Part shown: piece by piece, positions 7,961 to 16,061 of the stretch
Position numbering within the stretch: the first letter of the stretch is position 1
Layout of the letters: the number at the start of each line of letters is the position of its first letter
Origin: Streptomyces sp. TLI_235
GTDB lineage: Bacteria > Actinomycetota > Actinomycetes > Streptomycetales > Streptomycetaceae
NCBI GenBank assembly: GCA_002300355.1
Contig: NSGV01000001.1
Location: 4,960,001 to 5,024,000 of the forward strand
Direction of reading: 5' to 3'
Length of the DNA stretch: 64,000 nt
Notes under the pieces: model-generated
Database searches by the model: none
Told to the model about the DNA's origin: nothing
Seen by the model: the letters and a program-made list of their open reading frames with translations, nothing else
Translations under genes and position numbers: made by a program

Positions 7961-9226
7961 TCAGCCGGCCGTCCCCAGGAAGCCGCCCCAACCGCCCGTC
8001 GGGGCCTTGCCCACGCCCAGGGTGCGGAGCTTGCGCAGCGTCGACTGGTCCTGGACCTCCAGCCACTCGACCAGTTGCCGGAACGAGACCAGCCGGACAT
8101 CCGGCTTGCCCGCGATCGCCTTCATGGTGTCCTCGACGGCGTCCATGTAGATGCCGCCGTTCCACTGCTCGAAGTGGTTGCCGATGAACAGCGGGGCCCG
8201 GTTGGTGGTGTAGGCCCGCTCGAAGCCCGCCATGTAGGCGTCGTGGGCCTGGCCGCGCCACTCCGCGTACTTCGACGGATCGCCCTTGGTCGAGCCGTGC
8301 GACTGGTTGGCCAGGATGTTGTAGTCCATCGACAGCACCTGGAAGCTGTGCCCGGGGAACGGGATGCCCTGCAGCGGGAAGTCCCAGATCTTCCCGTCCT
8401 GGACCTTCTGCGGCCAGATCTGCAGCCCGCCGGGCGAGCTCGCGTCGTACTTCCAGCCCAGCTTGGCGGCGGTCGGCAGCAGCCCCTTCTGGCCCTGCAG
8501 GCAGGGCGTGCGACCGCCGATGAGCTCCTTCTTGTAGTCGAAGGGCAGCGGATCGACGTCGGTGAAGCCGGTGTTCGTCCGCCACTGGGTGACGAAGGAC
8601 ACGGCCTGCTGGATCTCGTTCTCCCAGTCCTCGGGGGACCACTTGTTCACGGCGTTGCCGTCGTCGGGCTGACGGGCGCAGAAGTGGCCGTTGAAGTGGG
8701 TGCCGATCTCGTGGCCGGCCAGCCAGGCCTGGCTGATCAGCTTGACGGTGTTGCGCACCGCGTTCTGGGAGAGGAACGGGATGTCCGAGGCGCCGACGGG
8801 GTGGCGCGGCGGGTGGTAGAGGCTCGACTTCTCCTTCGGCACGGTGTAGATGCCGGAGAGGAAGAAGGTCATCGACGCCTTGAGCTCGTCGGCGAGCTTC
8901 AGGAACCGGCTGAACTGCCCGTCGTCCGTGGCGCCGGCGCCGTCCCATGAGAACACCACGAACTGCGGCGGCTGCTCACCGGGCTTGAGCTTCTCGGGCT
9001 TGGGCTGGTTCGGCTGGGCCCCGGTGTCGGCCGTCGAGCCGTCCCCCAGCGGGGTTCCCTTGACCGGCTTGCCGGTGGCGGTGCTGCCGGCGCCGTCCCC
9101 GGACCCGCCGCCCGGCCCGTTGGCCTTGCCCTTGGCGCCGCCGCCACTGGAGCACGCGGCGACGGCCCCCAGCGCCGCGGTGGCCGCCCCGGCGCTCAGC
9201 ACAGTCCTGCGCGAGATGCTGCTCAT
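7961..9226 (-). CDS. polysaccharide-deacetylase-like lipoprotein (Tat signal)
   Basis: Exported protein of 421 residues. The N-terminus has a twin-arginine motif SRRTVLS (Arg6-Arg7) and a lipobox ending in Cys25, followed by a Gly/Lys/Pro-rich spacer of about 65 residues. The folded part begins with FVVFSWDGAGA, resembling the first NodB motif, and has a HEIGTHFNGH segment that corresponds to the metal-binding His-x3-His motif, so a divalent-metal carbohydrate deacetylase fold is likely. The ATG at 9226 is used because GGGGAG stands just upstream; an in-frame start further upstream lacks one. The substrate, perhaps a cell-wall glycan, is unknown. Confidence 0.82.
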   Translation of the reverse strand: MSSISRRTVLSAGAATAALGAVAACSSGGGAKGKANGPGGGSGDGAGSTATGKPVKGTPLGDGSTADTGAQPNQPKPEKLKPGEQPPQFVVFSWDGAGATDDGQFSRFLKLADELKASMTFFLSGIYTVPKEKSSLYHPPRHPVGASDIPFLSQNAVRNTVKLISQAWLAGHEIGTHFNGHFCARQPDDGNAVNKWSPEDWENEIQQAVSFVTQWRTNTGFTDVDPLPFDYKKELIGGRTPCLQGQKGLLPTAAKLGWKYDASSPGGLQIWPQKVQDGKIWDFPLQGIPFPGHSFQVLSMDYNILANQSHGSTKGDPSKYAEWRGQAHDAYMAGFERAYTTNRAPLFIGNHFEQWNGGIYMDAVEDTMKAIAGKPDVRLVSFRQLVEWLEVQDQSTLRKLRTLGVGKAPTGGWGGFLGTAG

Positions 9227-9500
9227 GGTCTCCCCTGCCCGCGTGGTGCCCGCACTCAGCAGACGTCCGGACACCGAAGAGGCATCCGGACGCGCCGACA
9301 TAATCGGACAATTGATCTGTATTGCTGCCCAAGGATGTCATGAGCGCTCAGGTCGGTACAGCGCGCCTGTCCACCCTCAGGTCACCACGCAGGTCATACC
9401 CGCGACGGCTCCACGGGAGCGCCGACTGTTGCCGTCCTGAGACAGATCGCCGGACCGACGCGCGGTCAGAGCGGTTCGGGGGAAGTGCCGTGCCGGGAGC

Positions 9501-9530
9501 GCCCTGCCGGCAGTGTCCTGCCGGCAGGGC
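9501..9530. terminator. perfect 13-bp hairpin downstream of the DedA gene
   Basis: GCCCTGCCGGCAG at 9501-9513 pairs with 9518-9530 across a four-base TGTC loop. It lies 87 bases past the DedA stop in the direction of its transcription and is probably a terminator, although no T-run follows. Confidence 0.6.
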
Positions 9531-9570
9531 CGTGCCAGGAGTGCCGTGCCAGGAGTGCCGTGCCAGGAGT
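9529..9570. repeat. 14-bp tandem repeat, three copies
   Basis: The unit GCCGTGCCAGGAGT occurs three times without a mismatch at 9529-9542, 9543-9556 and 9557-9570, directly abutting the 13-bp hairpin. Confidence 0.9.
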
Positions 9571-9616
9571 GGCAGGGCAGAAATGGCAGAGCCGCAGGAG
9601 GTGTCTGCGAGCGGGT

Positions 9617-10219
9617 TCAGCAGGCGGCGAGCGCCGCGCGGCGGCGCCGACGGATCACGCGGGCGATGCTGCCGCTGATCAGGGTCGCGGCCGCGCACGA
9701 GACGGCCAGGCTCAGCCAGGCGGTGTCGAACCAGTGGCTGTTGAGCCAGCCCAGGCTGACGATGTACGCGGCCCAGACGACGGCCGCCAGCGCGGACCAG
9801 CGGAGGAAGATCCGGGACGACGCCGGCGAGTGGCCGACCGCCAGGTCGATGACGGTGCGCCCGGCCGGGACGAACCGGGCGACGATCACGATGACGGCCG
9901 CGGCGCGACTGGTCCGCTGCGCCAGGCCGGCCTGCATCCGTTCCACGCTCGCCGCCAGCTCCGGGCGGCGGGCCAGCCGGCGCCGTACGGCCGGGGCACC
10001 GCGGCGGGCCAGGTGCAGCAGCAGGAGGTCGCCCAGGAAGGAGGCCACGGCCACGCCGAAGCCCAGCAGCAGCGGCGCACCGTCGACCTCGGAGGTCCGG
10101 AGGACGGCGAGGATCACCAGCGTCCCGCTGGGAAGGAAAGGAAGGAAGGCGTCACCGAGCACGGCGCAGAGCGCCAGTGCGCAGATCCACGACGGGCCGA
10201 GTACGGCTGCGGCGTTCAA
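9617..10219 (-). CDS. DedA family membrane protein
   Basis: Integral membrane protein of 200 residues related to the DedA/SNARE-associated (VTT) family, now linked to lipid-carrier scrambling and membrane-potential homeostasis. Seen are the GDAFLPFLPSGTLV segment, a VASFLGDLLL helix and the diagnostic ARFVPAGR motif with its conserved arginine. About five hydrophobic segments and an Arg-rich C-terminal tail follow. The start is TTG at 10219; the sequence TCTGGAGGGAG ends seven to eight bases upstream and strongly supports it despite the rare codon. Confidence 0.88.
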   Translation of the reverse strand: MNAAAVLGPSWICALALCAVLGDAFLPFLPSGTLVILAVLRTSEVDGAPLLLGFGVAVASFLGDLLLLHLARRGAPAVRRRLARRPELAASVERMQAGLAQRTSRAAAVIVIVARFVPAGRTVIDLAVGHSPASSRIFLRWSALAAVVWAAYIVSLGWLNSHWFDTAWLSLAVSCAAATLISGSIARVIRRRRRAALAAC

Positions 10220-10734
10220 GGTCGAACTCCCTCCAGACCGCCCGGGGGAGAGCAGTGCTGCAAGGAGTAACGCTAGCGAGTCGAACTTTCATGCCATGAA
10301 GCACCCCCCGTGTGGCACGGCTCACGGCCCTGATCGGCCGCCTGCCCGACCGTCCGGACCCGGTGCTCGGCAGACCCGGTGCACATGCCACGAGCCCCCG
10401 GGGCGGGGTGCCGCTCCGGGGGCTCGCGGGGACCGCCGGTACTGGTCCAGCCCGGTGGTCTTCGTCAGGAGCGCGGTGATGCATGCACCGCACTGGTGAG
10501 TAACTCTGCCGGATCGCCGCTTCTGATGCGACATCAGAAGCTGGCGAGTTCCCGCGCTGGCACGAAGTCGCCAGGATCGGCTTCGCCCGGCGGGCCGGCC
10601 GGCGCATCGCTCCGGGGGCGCGCGAAATCGGGTTCGGGAACGAGGGAACAGGTCCGCCCGGATCCGGGTTGTCCCCCGTCGTCGGTCGTCCGATCGGCGA
10701 CGAGGAACCCGCGGCGACCAGGAGGACGGGCGGC
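10220..10734. other. intergenic region between divergent genes
   Basis: About 515 bases with no supported gene, holding the promoters of the DedA gene (minus) and the oxidoreductase gene (plus). Two strong inverted repeats are present: an 11-bp stem at 10391-10401 and 10416-10426 with a 14-base loop, and the compact palindrome at 10519-10541. A GGAGG at 10721-10725 serves the ATG at 10735. Confidence 0.5.
10519..10541. promoter_or_regulatory. compact AT-richer palindrome, possible operator or attenuator
   Basis: Arms GCTTCTGATG (10519-10528) and CATCAGAAGC (10532-10541) are perfectly complementary with only three bases between. It is less GC-rich than its surroundings and lies about 195 bases upstream of the oxidoreductase start. 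A dimeric-repressor site is as likely as an RNA hairpin. Confidence 0.45.
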
Positions 10735-11850
10735 ATGAGCGGCGAGCACACCGGCGGAACGCAGGACCACACGGAGACGGCACCGCCCGGCGCGGACCCC
10801 GTGCGCGCACGGGCCCGCGGGTCCGCACCCGCCCCGCTCTCCATCCTCGACCTGGCCACCGTCGGCGCCGGCTACTCGCCCGCCGACGCCCTCGCCGCCA
10901 CCACCGAACTGGCCCGTGCGGCCGAGGGCTGGGGCTACCACCGCTTCTGGGTCGCCGAGCACCACGGCATGCCCGGCGTCGCCAGCTCGAACCCGGCGGT
11001 GCTGCTCGCCCACCTCGGAGCGCACACCCGCACCCTGCGCCTCGGTTCCGGCGGCGTGATGCTCCCCAACCACGCCCCGCTGACCGTCGCCGAGCAGTTC
11101 GGCCTGCTGGAGGCCCTGCACCCCGGGCGGATCGATCTCGGACTCGGCCGGGCGCCCGGTACCGACCAGGCCACCGCCCGGGCCCTGCGCCGCGGACTCT
11201 CCGACGGCGCCGAGGACTTCCCGCAGCAGCTCGCCGAGCTCACCCACTTCCTCGACGGCGACTTCCCGGCCGGCCACCCGTACGCGCGACTGCGGGCCGT
11301 TCCGCAGAGCACCCCCCGGCCGCCGATCTGGCTGCTCGGCTCGTCCGGCTTCAGCGCCCGGCTGGCCGGCCGGCTCGGCCTGCCGTTCGCCTTCGCGCAC
11401 CACTTCAGCGCCGCCAACACGGTGCCGGCCCTCGACCTCTACCGCAGTTCCTTCGAGCCGTCCGACGTCCTGGACGAGCCCTACGCGCTGATCGGCGTCA
11501 GCGCGGTCGCCGCCGACCGGGAGTCCGACGCGCTCCGCCTCGCCCGGTCCGCCGGCCTCGCCATGCTCCGGCTCCGGCAGGGCCGCCCCGGGCTGATCCC
11601 CACCCCCGACGAGGCCGAGTCCCACCCCTACACGGAGATGGAGGCGGACTTCCTGGAGAGCTGGCTGGGCAATGTCGTCCTCGGCACCCCCGGGCAGGTG
11701 GCCGACGGCCTGGAGGCCCTCCGCAAGCGGGTCGGCGCCGACGAGCTCATGGTCACGTCGCACATCCACGGCCACGAGGCCCGCCGTCGTTCCTACGGGC
11801 TGATCGCCGAGGCGTACGGGCTGACCGTCGCCCCGTCCCCGCGCGGCTGA
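10735..11850 (+). CDS. LLM class flavin-dependent oxidoreductase (luciferase-like)
   Basis: Single-component-like member of the bacterial luciferase superfamily, 371 residues, closest by eye to the MsnO8-type subgroup. The opening LSILDLATVG, the WVAEHHGMPG segment, the GSGGVMLPNH loop and the DLGLGRAPGTD stretch are typical of this subgroup, which uses reduced flavin and O2; the substrate is unknown. The ATG at 10735 has AGGAGG nine bases upstream and is preferred to an in-frame ATG at 10669. It converges on the GGDEF-EAL gene and shares a terminator with it. Confidence 0.88.
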   Translation: MSGEHTGGTQDHTETAPPGADPVRARARGSAPAPLSILDLATVGAGYSPADALAATTELARAAEGWGYHRFWVAEHHGMPGVASSNPAVLLAHLGAHTRTLRLGSGGVMLPNHAPLTVAEQFGLLEALHPGRIDLGLGRAPGTDQATARALRRGLSDGAEDFPQQLAELTHFLDGDFPAGHPYARLRAVPQSTPRPPIWLLGSSGFSARLAGRLGLPFAFAHHFSAANTVPALDLYRSSFEPSDVLDEPYALIGVSAVAADRESDALRLARSAGLAMLRLRQGRPGLIPTPDEAESHPYTEMEADFLESWLGNVVLGTPGQVADGLEALRKRVGADELMVTSHIHGHEARRRSYGLIAEAYGLTVAPSPRG

Positions 11851-11872
11851 CCCATCGCCGGGCGGACGCCCC

Positions 11873-11904
11873 GCGTCGGCCCGCCTCAGCGAGGGGGCCG
11901 ACGC
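11873..11904. terminator. hairpin between convergent genes
   Basis: Ten-base perfect stem GCGTCGGCCC (11873-11882) and its complement (11895-11904) with a 12-base loop, lying directly between the oxidoreductase stop and the stop of the GGDEF-EAL gene. Confidence 0.65.
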
Positions 11905-14250
11905 TCAGTCGGGGTGGGTCTCGCGGAGCATGTCCGCCACGATCTCGGCGTCGCCGGGCTTGGCGAAGTACCAGCCCTGGGCGGTGTCGCAGCCGGTGAG
12001 GCGGAGCCGCTCGGCCTGGGCGGCGTTCTCGATGCCCTCGGCGGTGACGGTCAGCCCGAGGGCGTGGGCGAGCTGCACCATGGCGCCGACGATCTGCTCG
12101 TCCGCCTCGGTGCGGCGCGCCCGGGCGCCGTCGGGGTCGGGGGAGGAGGACCGGCCGCCGGGAAGACCGGGCGACCCGGCGTCGCGGAAGGCCTCGACGA
12201 AGGTGCCGTCGAGCTTGAGGACGTGCACCGGGAGCCGGGAGAGGTAGGCGAGGTTCGAGTAGCCGGTGCCGAAGTCGTCGATCGCGATCCTGATGCCCAT
12301 GTCTGCGAGGGCCTGCAGCGCCTGGATGGGGCGCCCGCCGGGGCCGAGCAGGGCGCTCTCGGTGATTTCCAGCTGGAGGAGTCCGGCCGGGAGTCCGGTC
12401 CGTTCGAGGACCTCCGCGACGTCCGCGACGACGTCGGAGTCCCAGATCTGACGGGCGGCCAGGTTGACGCTGACGAAGGTGTCGGCGTCCGGGAACTCCG
12501 CCAGCCAGCGTCTCGCCTGTCTGCAGGACTCCTCCAGCACCCACTTGCCGAGCGGCACGATCGCCCCGGACTCCTCGGCCAGCGGGATGAACCGGTCGGG
12601 GGAGAGGGTGCCGTACCGGGGGTGCCGCCAGCGGACCAGCGCCTCGGCGCCGTGCACCAACCCGTCCGAGAGCCCCACCAGCGGCTGGTACTCGACGGTG
12701 AACTCACCGCGTTCCAGCGCCGGCCGCAGGGCGGTGGACAGCAGCTGCCGGGTCAGCTGGTGGGCGCCGCGGGCCGGGTCGTACAGCGTCCAGCGGGCGC
12801 GGCCGTCGGCCTTGGACCAGTAGAGGGTGGAGTCGGCGTCCTTGAGCAGGTCGGTCGGCGAGGTGCCCTCGACCGGGCGCTCCACCACACCGACCGAGGC
12901 GGTGACGGCCAGCCGGTGGCCGCCGATCTCGAACGGCTTCTCCAGGGCCTTGATCAGCCGGCCGGCGAGCGAGGTGAGCTGCTCGGACCCTTCGCTCTCG
13001 GTGATCAGGACGGCGAACTCGTCCCCGCCGAGCCGCGCGACGAGCTGCCGGTCGCCACGGGCGAAGCCGTTCTCCAGACGGGCCGCCACCGCGACCAGCA
13101 ACTGGTCCCCGACGTGGTGGCCGAGCGTCTCGTTGATCACCGCGAAGTTGTCGAGGTCGAGATAGCAGAGGCCGATCCGCGGCCGTCGGTCGCCGTCGGC
13201 CCGGTCGGGCCGGGCTCCCGTCCTCGTCGCACCGTTCACGGTGCCCTGGACGACACCCTTGAGGGAGCCGTTCGCGGCGCCGTTCCGCGGTGGCCCCGAC
13301 GCGCCGTTGAGCGCCGCTGCGGCCGAGGTGAGCACGGCCCCCGCCGCACCCGGCCCCTGCCGGGTCCCGGCCCGACCGCCGTCCCGCCGACTGTCGTCCG
13401 CCCGACCGCTGTCCGCCCTGCCGCTGTCCGTCCGGATACCGACGGCGAGGAAGGCGGCCTCCAAGCGCTCGAAGAACAGCGTGCGGTTCGGCAGCCGGGT
13501 CAGCGGGTCGTGCAGGGCCTGGTAGGCCAGCCGGTCGCCGAGGAGCCGCTGCTCGGTGACGTCCTCGACCATGGCCAGGGTGTAGAGCGGATGCCCGGCA
13601 CCGTCCCGGATCAGGGAGAGGGCCACCTTGCTCCACACCGAGCGGCCGTCCCGGTGCTTCAGCCGCTTCTCGACCCGCAGTCTGTCCCGCTTGCCCTGCA
13701 CCAGGTCGCGGTAGAGGCGGCGCGGGGTGTCCTCGGGCTCGATGATCTCGTGGATGTGGGTGCGGGCCAGATCGGAGGGCTCACGGCCCAGCATCGCCGC
13801 GAAGGCGGGGTTGGCCTCGATGATCCGGTCGTCCGCGTCGATCAGCGCCATCCCGATGCCGGCGTCCGCGAACGCCGCGCGGAACCGGGACTCACTGGCC
13901 CGCAGCGCGGCCAGCAGACGTCCGGTGCTGCCACCGACCGGCCCGGCGCAGGTGGGGCAGGACAGCAGCGGCTCGACCGGCACCGGTGGCTCGTCCGCCG
14001 ACTCCGACACGGGCCGCGACGCCGGCTGCGACGCCGGCCGCAACCCCGTCTGAATCCCCGGCTGTTCGCCCTCCGCCGAGTCATCGGGCGCGTTTCCGTG
14101 CGGGCGGCCGGACGACGGTGCTGGGCTGTGCTGCTCGGAGCGCCCGGGCGGTGCGTGCGGGGGTTCGGGGCGGCCGGGGCGCGCGCGGCTCGACTCCTCC
14201 TGCCGCACACCCGTGTGATGTGCGTCGACCCCCTCGTTTCGCCCCGGCAC
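11905..14250 (-). CDS. PAS-GGDEF-EAL cyclic-di-GMP turnover protein
   Basis: Putative bifunctional diguanylate cyclase/phosphodiesterase, 781 residues from the chosen GTG at 14250 (GGGAG six bases upstream; a GTG at 14316 would add 22 residues). Order: disordered N-terminus to about 95, a CPTC pair (Cys98, Cys101), PAS domain about 115-235, GGDEF domain from about 240 with intact GGDEF at 408-412, and EAL domain from about 505 with intact EAL at 536-538, a DDFGTGYS loop and a TAEGIEN motif. An insertion of some 85 low-complexity residues (about 271-357) splits the GGDEF domain, and a shorter one follows the EAL lysine segment. No transmembrane segment is seen, so it should be cytoplasmic; in Streptomyces such enzymes tune c-di-GMP for BldD. 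Confidence 0.9.
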   Translation of the reverse strand: MPGRNEGVDAHHTGVRQEESSRARPGRPEPPHAPPGRSEQHSPAPSSGRPHGNAPDDSAEGEQPGIQTGLRPASQPASRPVSESADEPPVPVEPLLSCPTCAGPVGGSTGRLLAALRASESRFRAAFADAGIGMALIDADDRIIEANPAFAAMLGREPSDLARTHIHEIIEPEDTPRRLYRDLVQGKRDRLRVEKRLKHRDGRSVWSKVALSLIRDGAGHPLYTLAMVEDVTEQRLLGDRLAYQALHDPLTRLPNRTLFFERLEAAFLAVGIRTDSGRADSGRADDSRRDGGRAGTRQGPGAAGAVLTSAAAALNGASGPPRNGAANGSLKGVVQGTVNGATRTGARPDRADGDRRPRIGLCYLDLDNFAVINETLGHHVGDQLLVAVAARLENGFARGDRQLVARLGGDEFAVLITESEGSEQLTSLAGRLIKALEKPFEIGGHRLAVTASVGVVERPVEGTSPTDLLKDADSTLYWSKADGRARWTLYDPARGAHQLTRQLLSTALRPALERGEFTVEYQPLVGLSDGLVHGAEALVRWRHPRYGTLSPDRFIPLAEESGAIVPLGKWVLEESCRQARRWLAEFPDADTFVSVNLAARQIWDSDVVADVAEVLERTGLPAGLLQLEITESALLGPGGRPIQALQALADMGIRIAIDDFGTGYSNLAYLSRLPVHVLKLDGTFVEAFRDAGSPGLPGGRSSSPDPDGARARRTEADEQIVGAMVQLAHALGLTVTAEGIENAAQAERLRLTGCDTAQGWYFAKPGDAEIVADMLRETHPD

Positions 14251-14333
14251 GGCATGCTCCCGTCCGCTGCTCCCGCTGATCCGGACGGCTGCCGTAGTGC
14301 AGTTGTCCGCGTTCACGGCGGTCCACGCCCCAG

Positions 14334-14388
14334 TTCGATCCAACCCCTCGATCGAACCCCTCGGGTCGGGCCACCGCCGCCGATCATA
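14334..14388 (-). promoter_or_regulatory. candidate promoter and 13-bp tandem repeat upstream of the GGDEF-EAL gene
   Basis: On the minus strand a good -10 hexamer TATGAT lies at 14388-14383. Just downstream of it two near-identical 13-mers abut: GATCCAACCCCTC at 14337-14349 and GATCGAACCCCTC at 14350-14362 (plus-strand reading, one mismatch). The block also contains an inverted repeat with arms GTTCGAT (14334-14340) and ATCGAAC (14351-14357). Its position suggests an operator for the c-di-GMP gene. No clear -35 element was found. Confidence 0.4.
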
Positions 14389-14744
14389 GGCGTCGAGAAG
14401 AACCGGCGGCGACCGCCGCGAGGGTGATTCGCCGGGTTTCTGACGGGACGTGAGCGTGCAGCGCGACGCCCCCGGTCGGCGCCGTGGGGCGGCGGCCGGG
14501 GGCGAGTGCGCATACGGCCTGCTCGGCCGGTGTGCGGACCGGCGAACCGGCTCCCGGTGGGAGGGCGGCGGCCGCCCCGGCGCCCGGCCGCCCGGAGCCG
14601 TCCGGCGAATTTGCGCCGGTGGCGTCGACGGCGTGTCGCAGGCCCCCGGACGGCCCACCGAACGGCGTACCGGTCGCCGGCGAGGCCGGCAGCCGGTCCG
14701 GCAGCCGGGCCGATCGGGCCCGGCGACCGAGGTCCGTCCGGCGG
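14389..14744. other. GC-rich stretch without a supported gene
   Basis: Between the promoter region of the GGDEF-EAL gene and the OsmC stop. Open frames here are Arg/Pro/Gly-rich on both strands and lack ribosome binding sites, so I see no gene and no convincing structure. Confidence 0.5.
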
Positions 14745-15170
14745 TCAGGCCAGCTTGGCGGTGAGGGTGATGGTGGTGCCGGTGAGGGCCTGGCTCACCG
14801 GGCAGTTGGCCTTGGCGTCCTCGGCGGCCTTGATGAAGCCCGCCTCGTCGAGGCCGGGCACCTCGCCGGTGACGGTGAGGTGGATGCCGGTGATGCCGGT
14901 GCCCGGCTGGAAGGTGACGTCCGCCTGGGTGTCCAGCTTGGTGGGCGGCGTGCCGGCGCGGGCCAGGCCGTTCGAGAGGGCCATGGAGAAGCAGGAGGAG
15001 TGGGCGGCGGCGATGAGCTCCTCGGGGCTGGTCTTCCCGTTCGGGGTCTCGGCGCGGGCCGGCCAGGACACCGGGTACTCCCCGATGCCCGAAGAGGCGA
15101 ACGTCACCACGCCCTTGCCCTCGAGCAGGTTGCCTTCCCACGCGGTGCGTGCGGTACGGGTGGTTGCCAC
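14745..15170 (-). CDS. OsmC family peroxiredoxin
   Basis: OsmC/Ohr family thiol peroxidase for organic hydroperoxides, 141 residues, the usual family length. Both catalytic cysteines are in place: Cys60 in AAHSSCFSMAL and Cys123 in ANCPVSQAL. The GTG at 15170 is chosen because AGGAGGT stands eight bases upstream, and the resulting N-terminus MATTRTARTAWEG matches the family. The helix segment NGKTSPEELIAAAH favours the OsmC rather than the Ohr subgroup. Cytoplasmic. Confidence 0.93.
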   Translation of the reverse strand: MATTRTARTAWEGNLLEGKGVVTFASSGIGEYPVSWPARAETPNGKTSPEELIAAAHSSCFSMALSNGLARAGTPPTKLDTQADVTFQPGTGITGIHLTVTGEVPGLDEAGFIKAAEDAKANCPVSQALTGTTITLTAKLA

Positions 15171-15427
15171 GATCAGGTACCTCCTGTGCTGGAAGAACTG
15201 CTGGGTCGTCACGTCCTGTGGCGCCGCGCCCAGCCTACGCGGCGAGGGCCCGCCCGACCGGTGCTCCGCCGCACCCGCCACGCGGGACCGTTCCGATGTC
15301 CGGATGGTGGACGCCTGGTCCGAACGGTGGGAGTTCCGGGGGTCCCCCCTGTTAGATTTGCCGAGGCCCGCGCCGGTCTCCGGCCGTCGGGCACGTCCAG
15401 CCCCGCAAGCTCCGGAGCGATCATCCG

Positions 15428-15802
15428 ATGACCGATCAGCCCACCGATTCCGCCGCCGACGCCGTGGCCGCCGATGCCGCTGCCGCGGACGCCGAAGGCG
15501 CGATGGCGCAGATCGACGAAGCGGTGCGCGCCGAGCTGACCAGCCTGCGCGAGAGCATCGACAACATCGATGCGGCCGTCGTGCACATGCTGGCCGAGCG
15601 GTTCAAGGCGACCCAGCGCGTCGGCCGCCTCAAGGCCGACCACAAGCTGCCCCCGGCCGACCCGACCCGGGAGCGCGAGCAGATCGCGCGGCTGCGCGAC
15701 CTGGCCGCCGGCGCCCACCTCGACCCGGTCTTCGCCGAGAAGTTCCTGAACTTCATCATCGCCGAGGTCATCCGGCACCACGAGGCGATCGCCCGCTCCT
15801 GA
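15428..15802 (+). CDS. chorismate mutase (AroQ type)
   Basis: All-helical AroQ-class chorismate mutase of 124 residues converting chorismate to prephenate for Phe and Tyr synthesis. After an Ala/Asp-rich N-terminal 30 residues, the sequence LRESIDNIDAAVVHMLAERF, the VGRLKADHKLPPADPTRE loop and the C-terminal helix have the expected Arg, Lys and Glu active-site positions. It is a stand-alone domain without a fused dehydratase or dehydrogenase. The ATG is preceded by GGAG. Confidence 0.92.
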   Translation: MTDQPTDSAADAVAADAAAADAEGAMAQIDEAVRAELTSLRESIDNIDAAVVHMLAERFKATQRVGRLKADHKLPPADPTREREQIARLRDLAAGAHLDPVFAEKFLNFIIAEVIRHHEAIARS

Positions 15803-16061
15803 CCGGGAGCCCACCGCGCCGGGCGCCCGCGCCGCCGTGCCGGGGCCCATCGCGTTGGGCGCCGGACCACCGTGGCTGCCGTCCTGTCCGGATGTCGGCT
15901 GAGGCTAAAGACGGGATTTCCCGTGGGCGGCACACGGCGCTAGCGTGCTGTTCTCTTCTCGACCGGCGATCGCGACGCACCGGCGGGGCAGTCATCGCGC
16001 CGGCCCGCCGGGGCCCGGTGCGGCCCGGCGCCCGGCGGTGGCGCGGAGGGTGGCACTGCAG

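Larger units (their letters stand above)
9227..9616. other. non-coding stretch with hairpin and short tandem repeats
   Basis: No gene is supported in these 390 bases. They hold the promoter side of the deacetylase-like gene and the 3' flank of the DedA gene. The notable structures are a 13-bp perfect hairpin at 9501-9530 and three tandem copies of a 14-base unit at 9529-9570, described separately. Confidence 0.6.

Noticed and set aside
9322..9678. A 118-codon plus-strand frame over the hairpin and 14-bp repeats.
   Set aside because: No ribosome binding site, Cys/Arg-rich composition derived from the repeats, and it runs into the antisense of the DedA gene.
14251..15142. N-terminal extension of the GGDEF-EAL frame up to about 15141.
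   Set aside because: The extra residues are antisense-like Arg/His/Pro-rich sequence overlapping the OsmC gene; the GTG at 14250 with GGGAG is a far better start.
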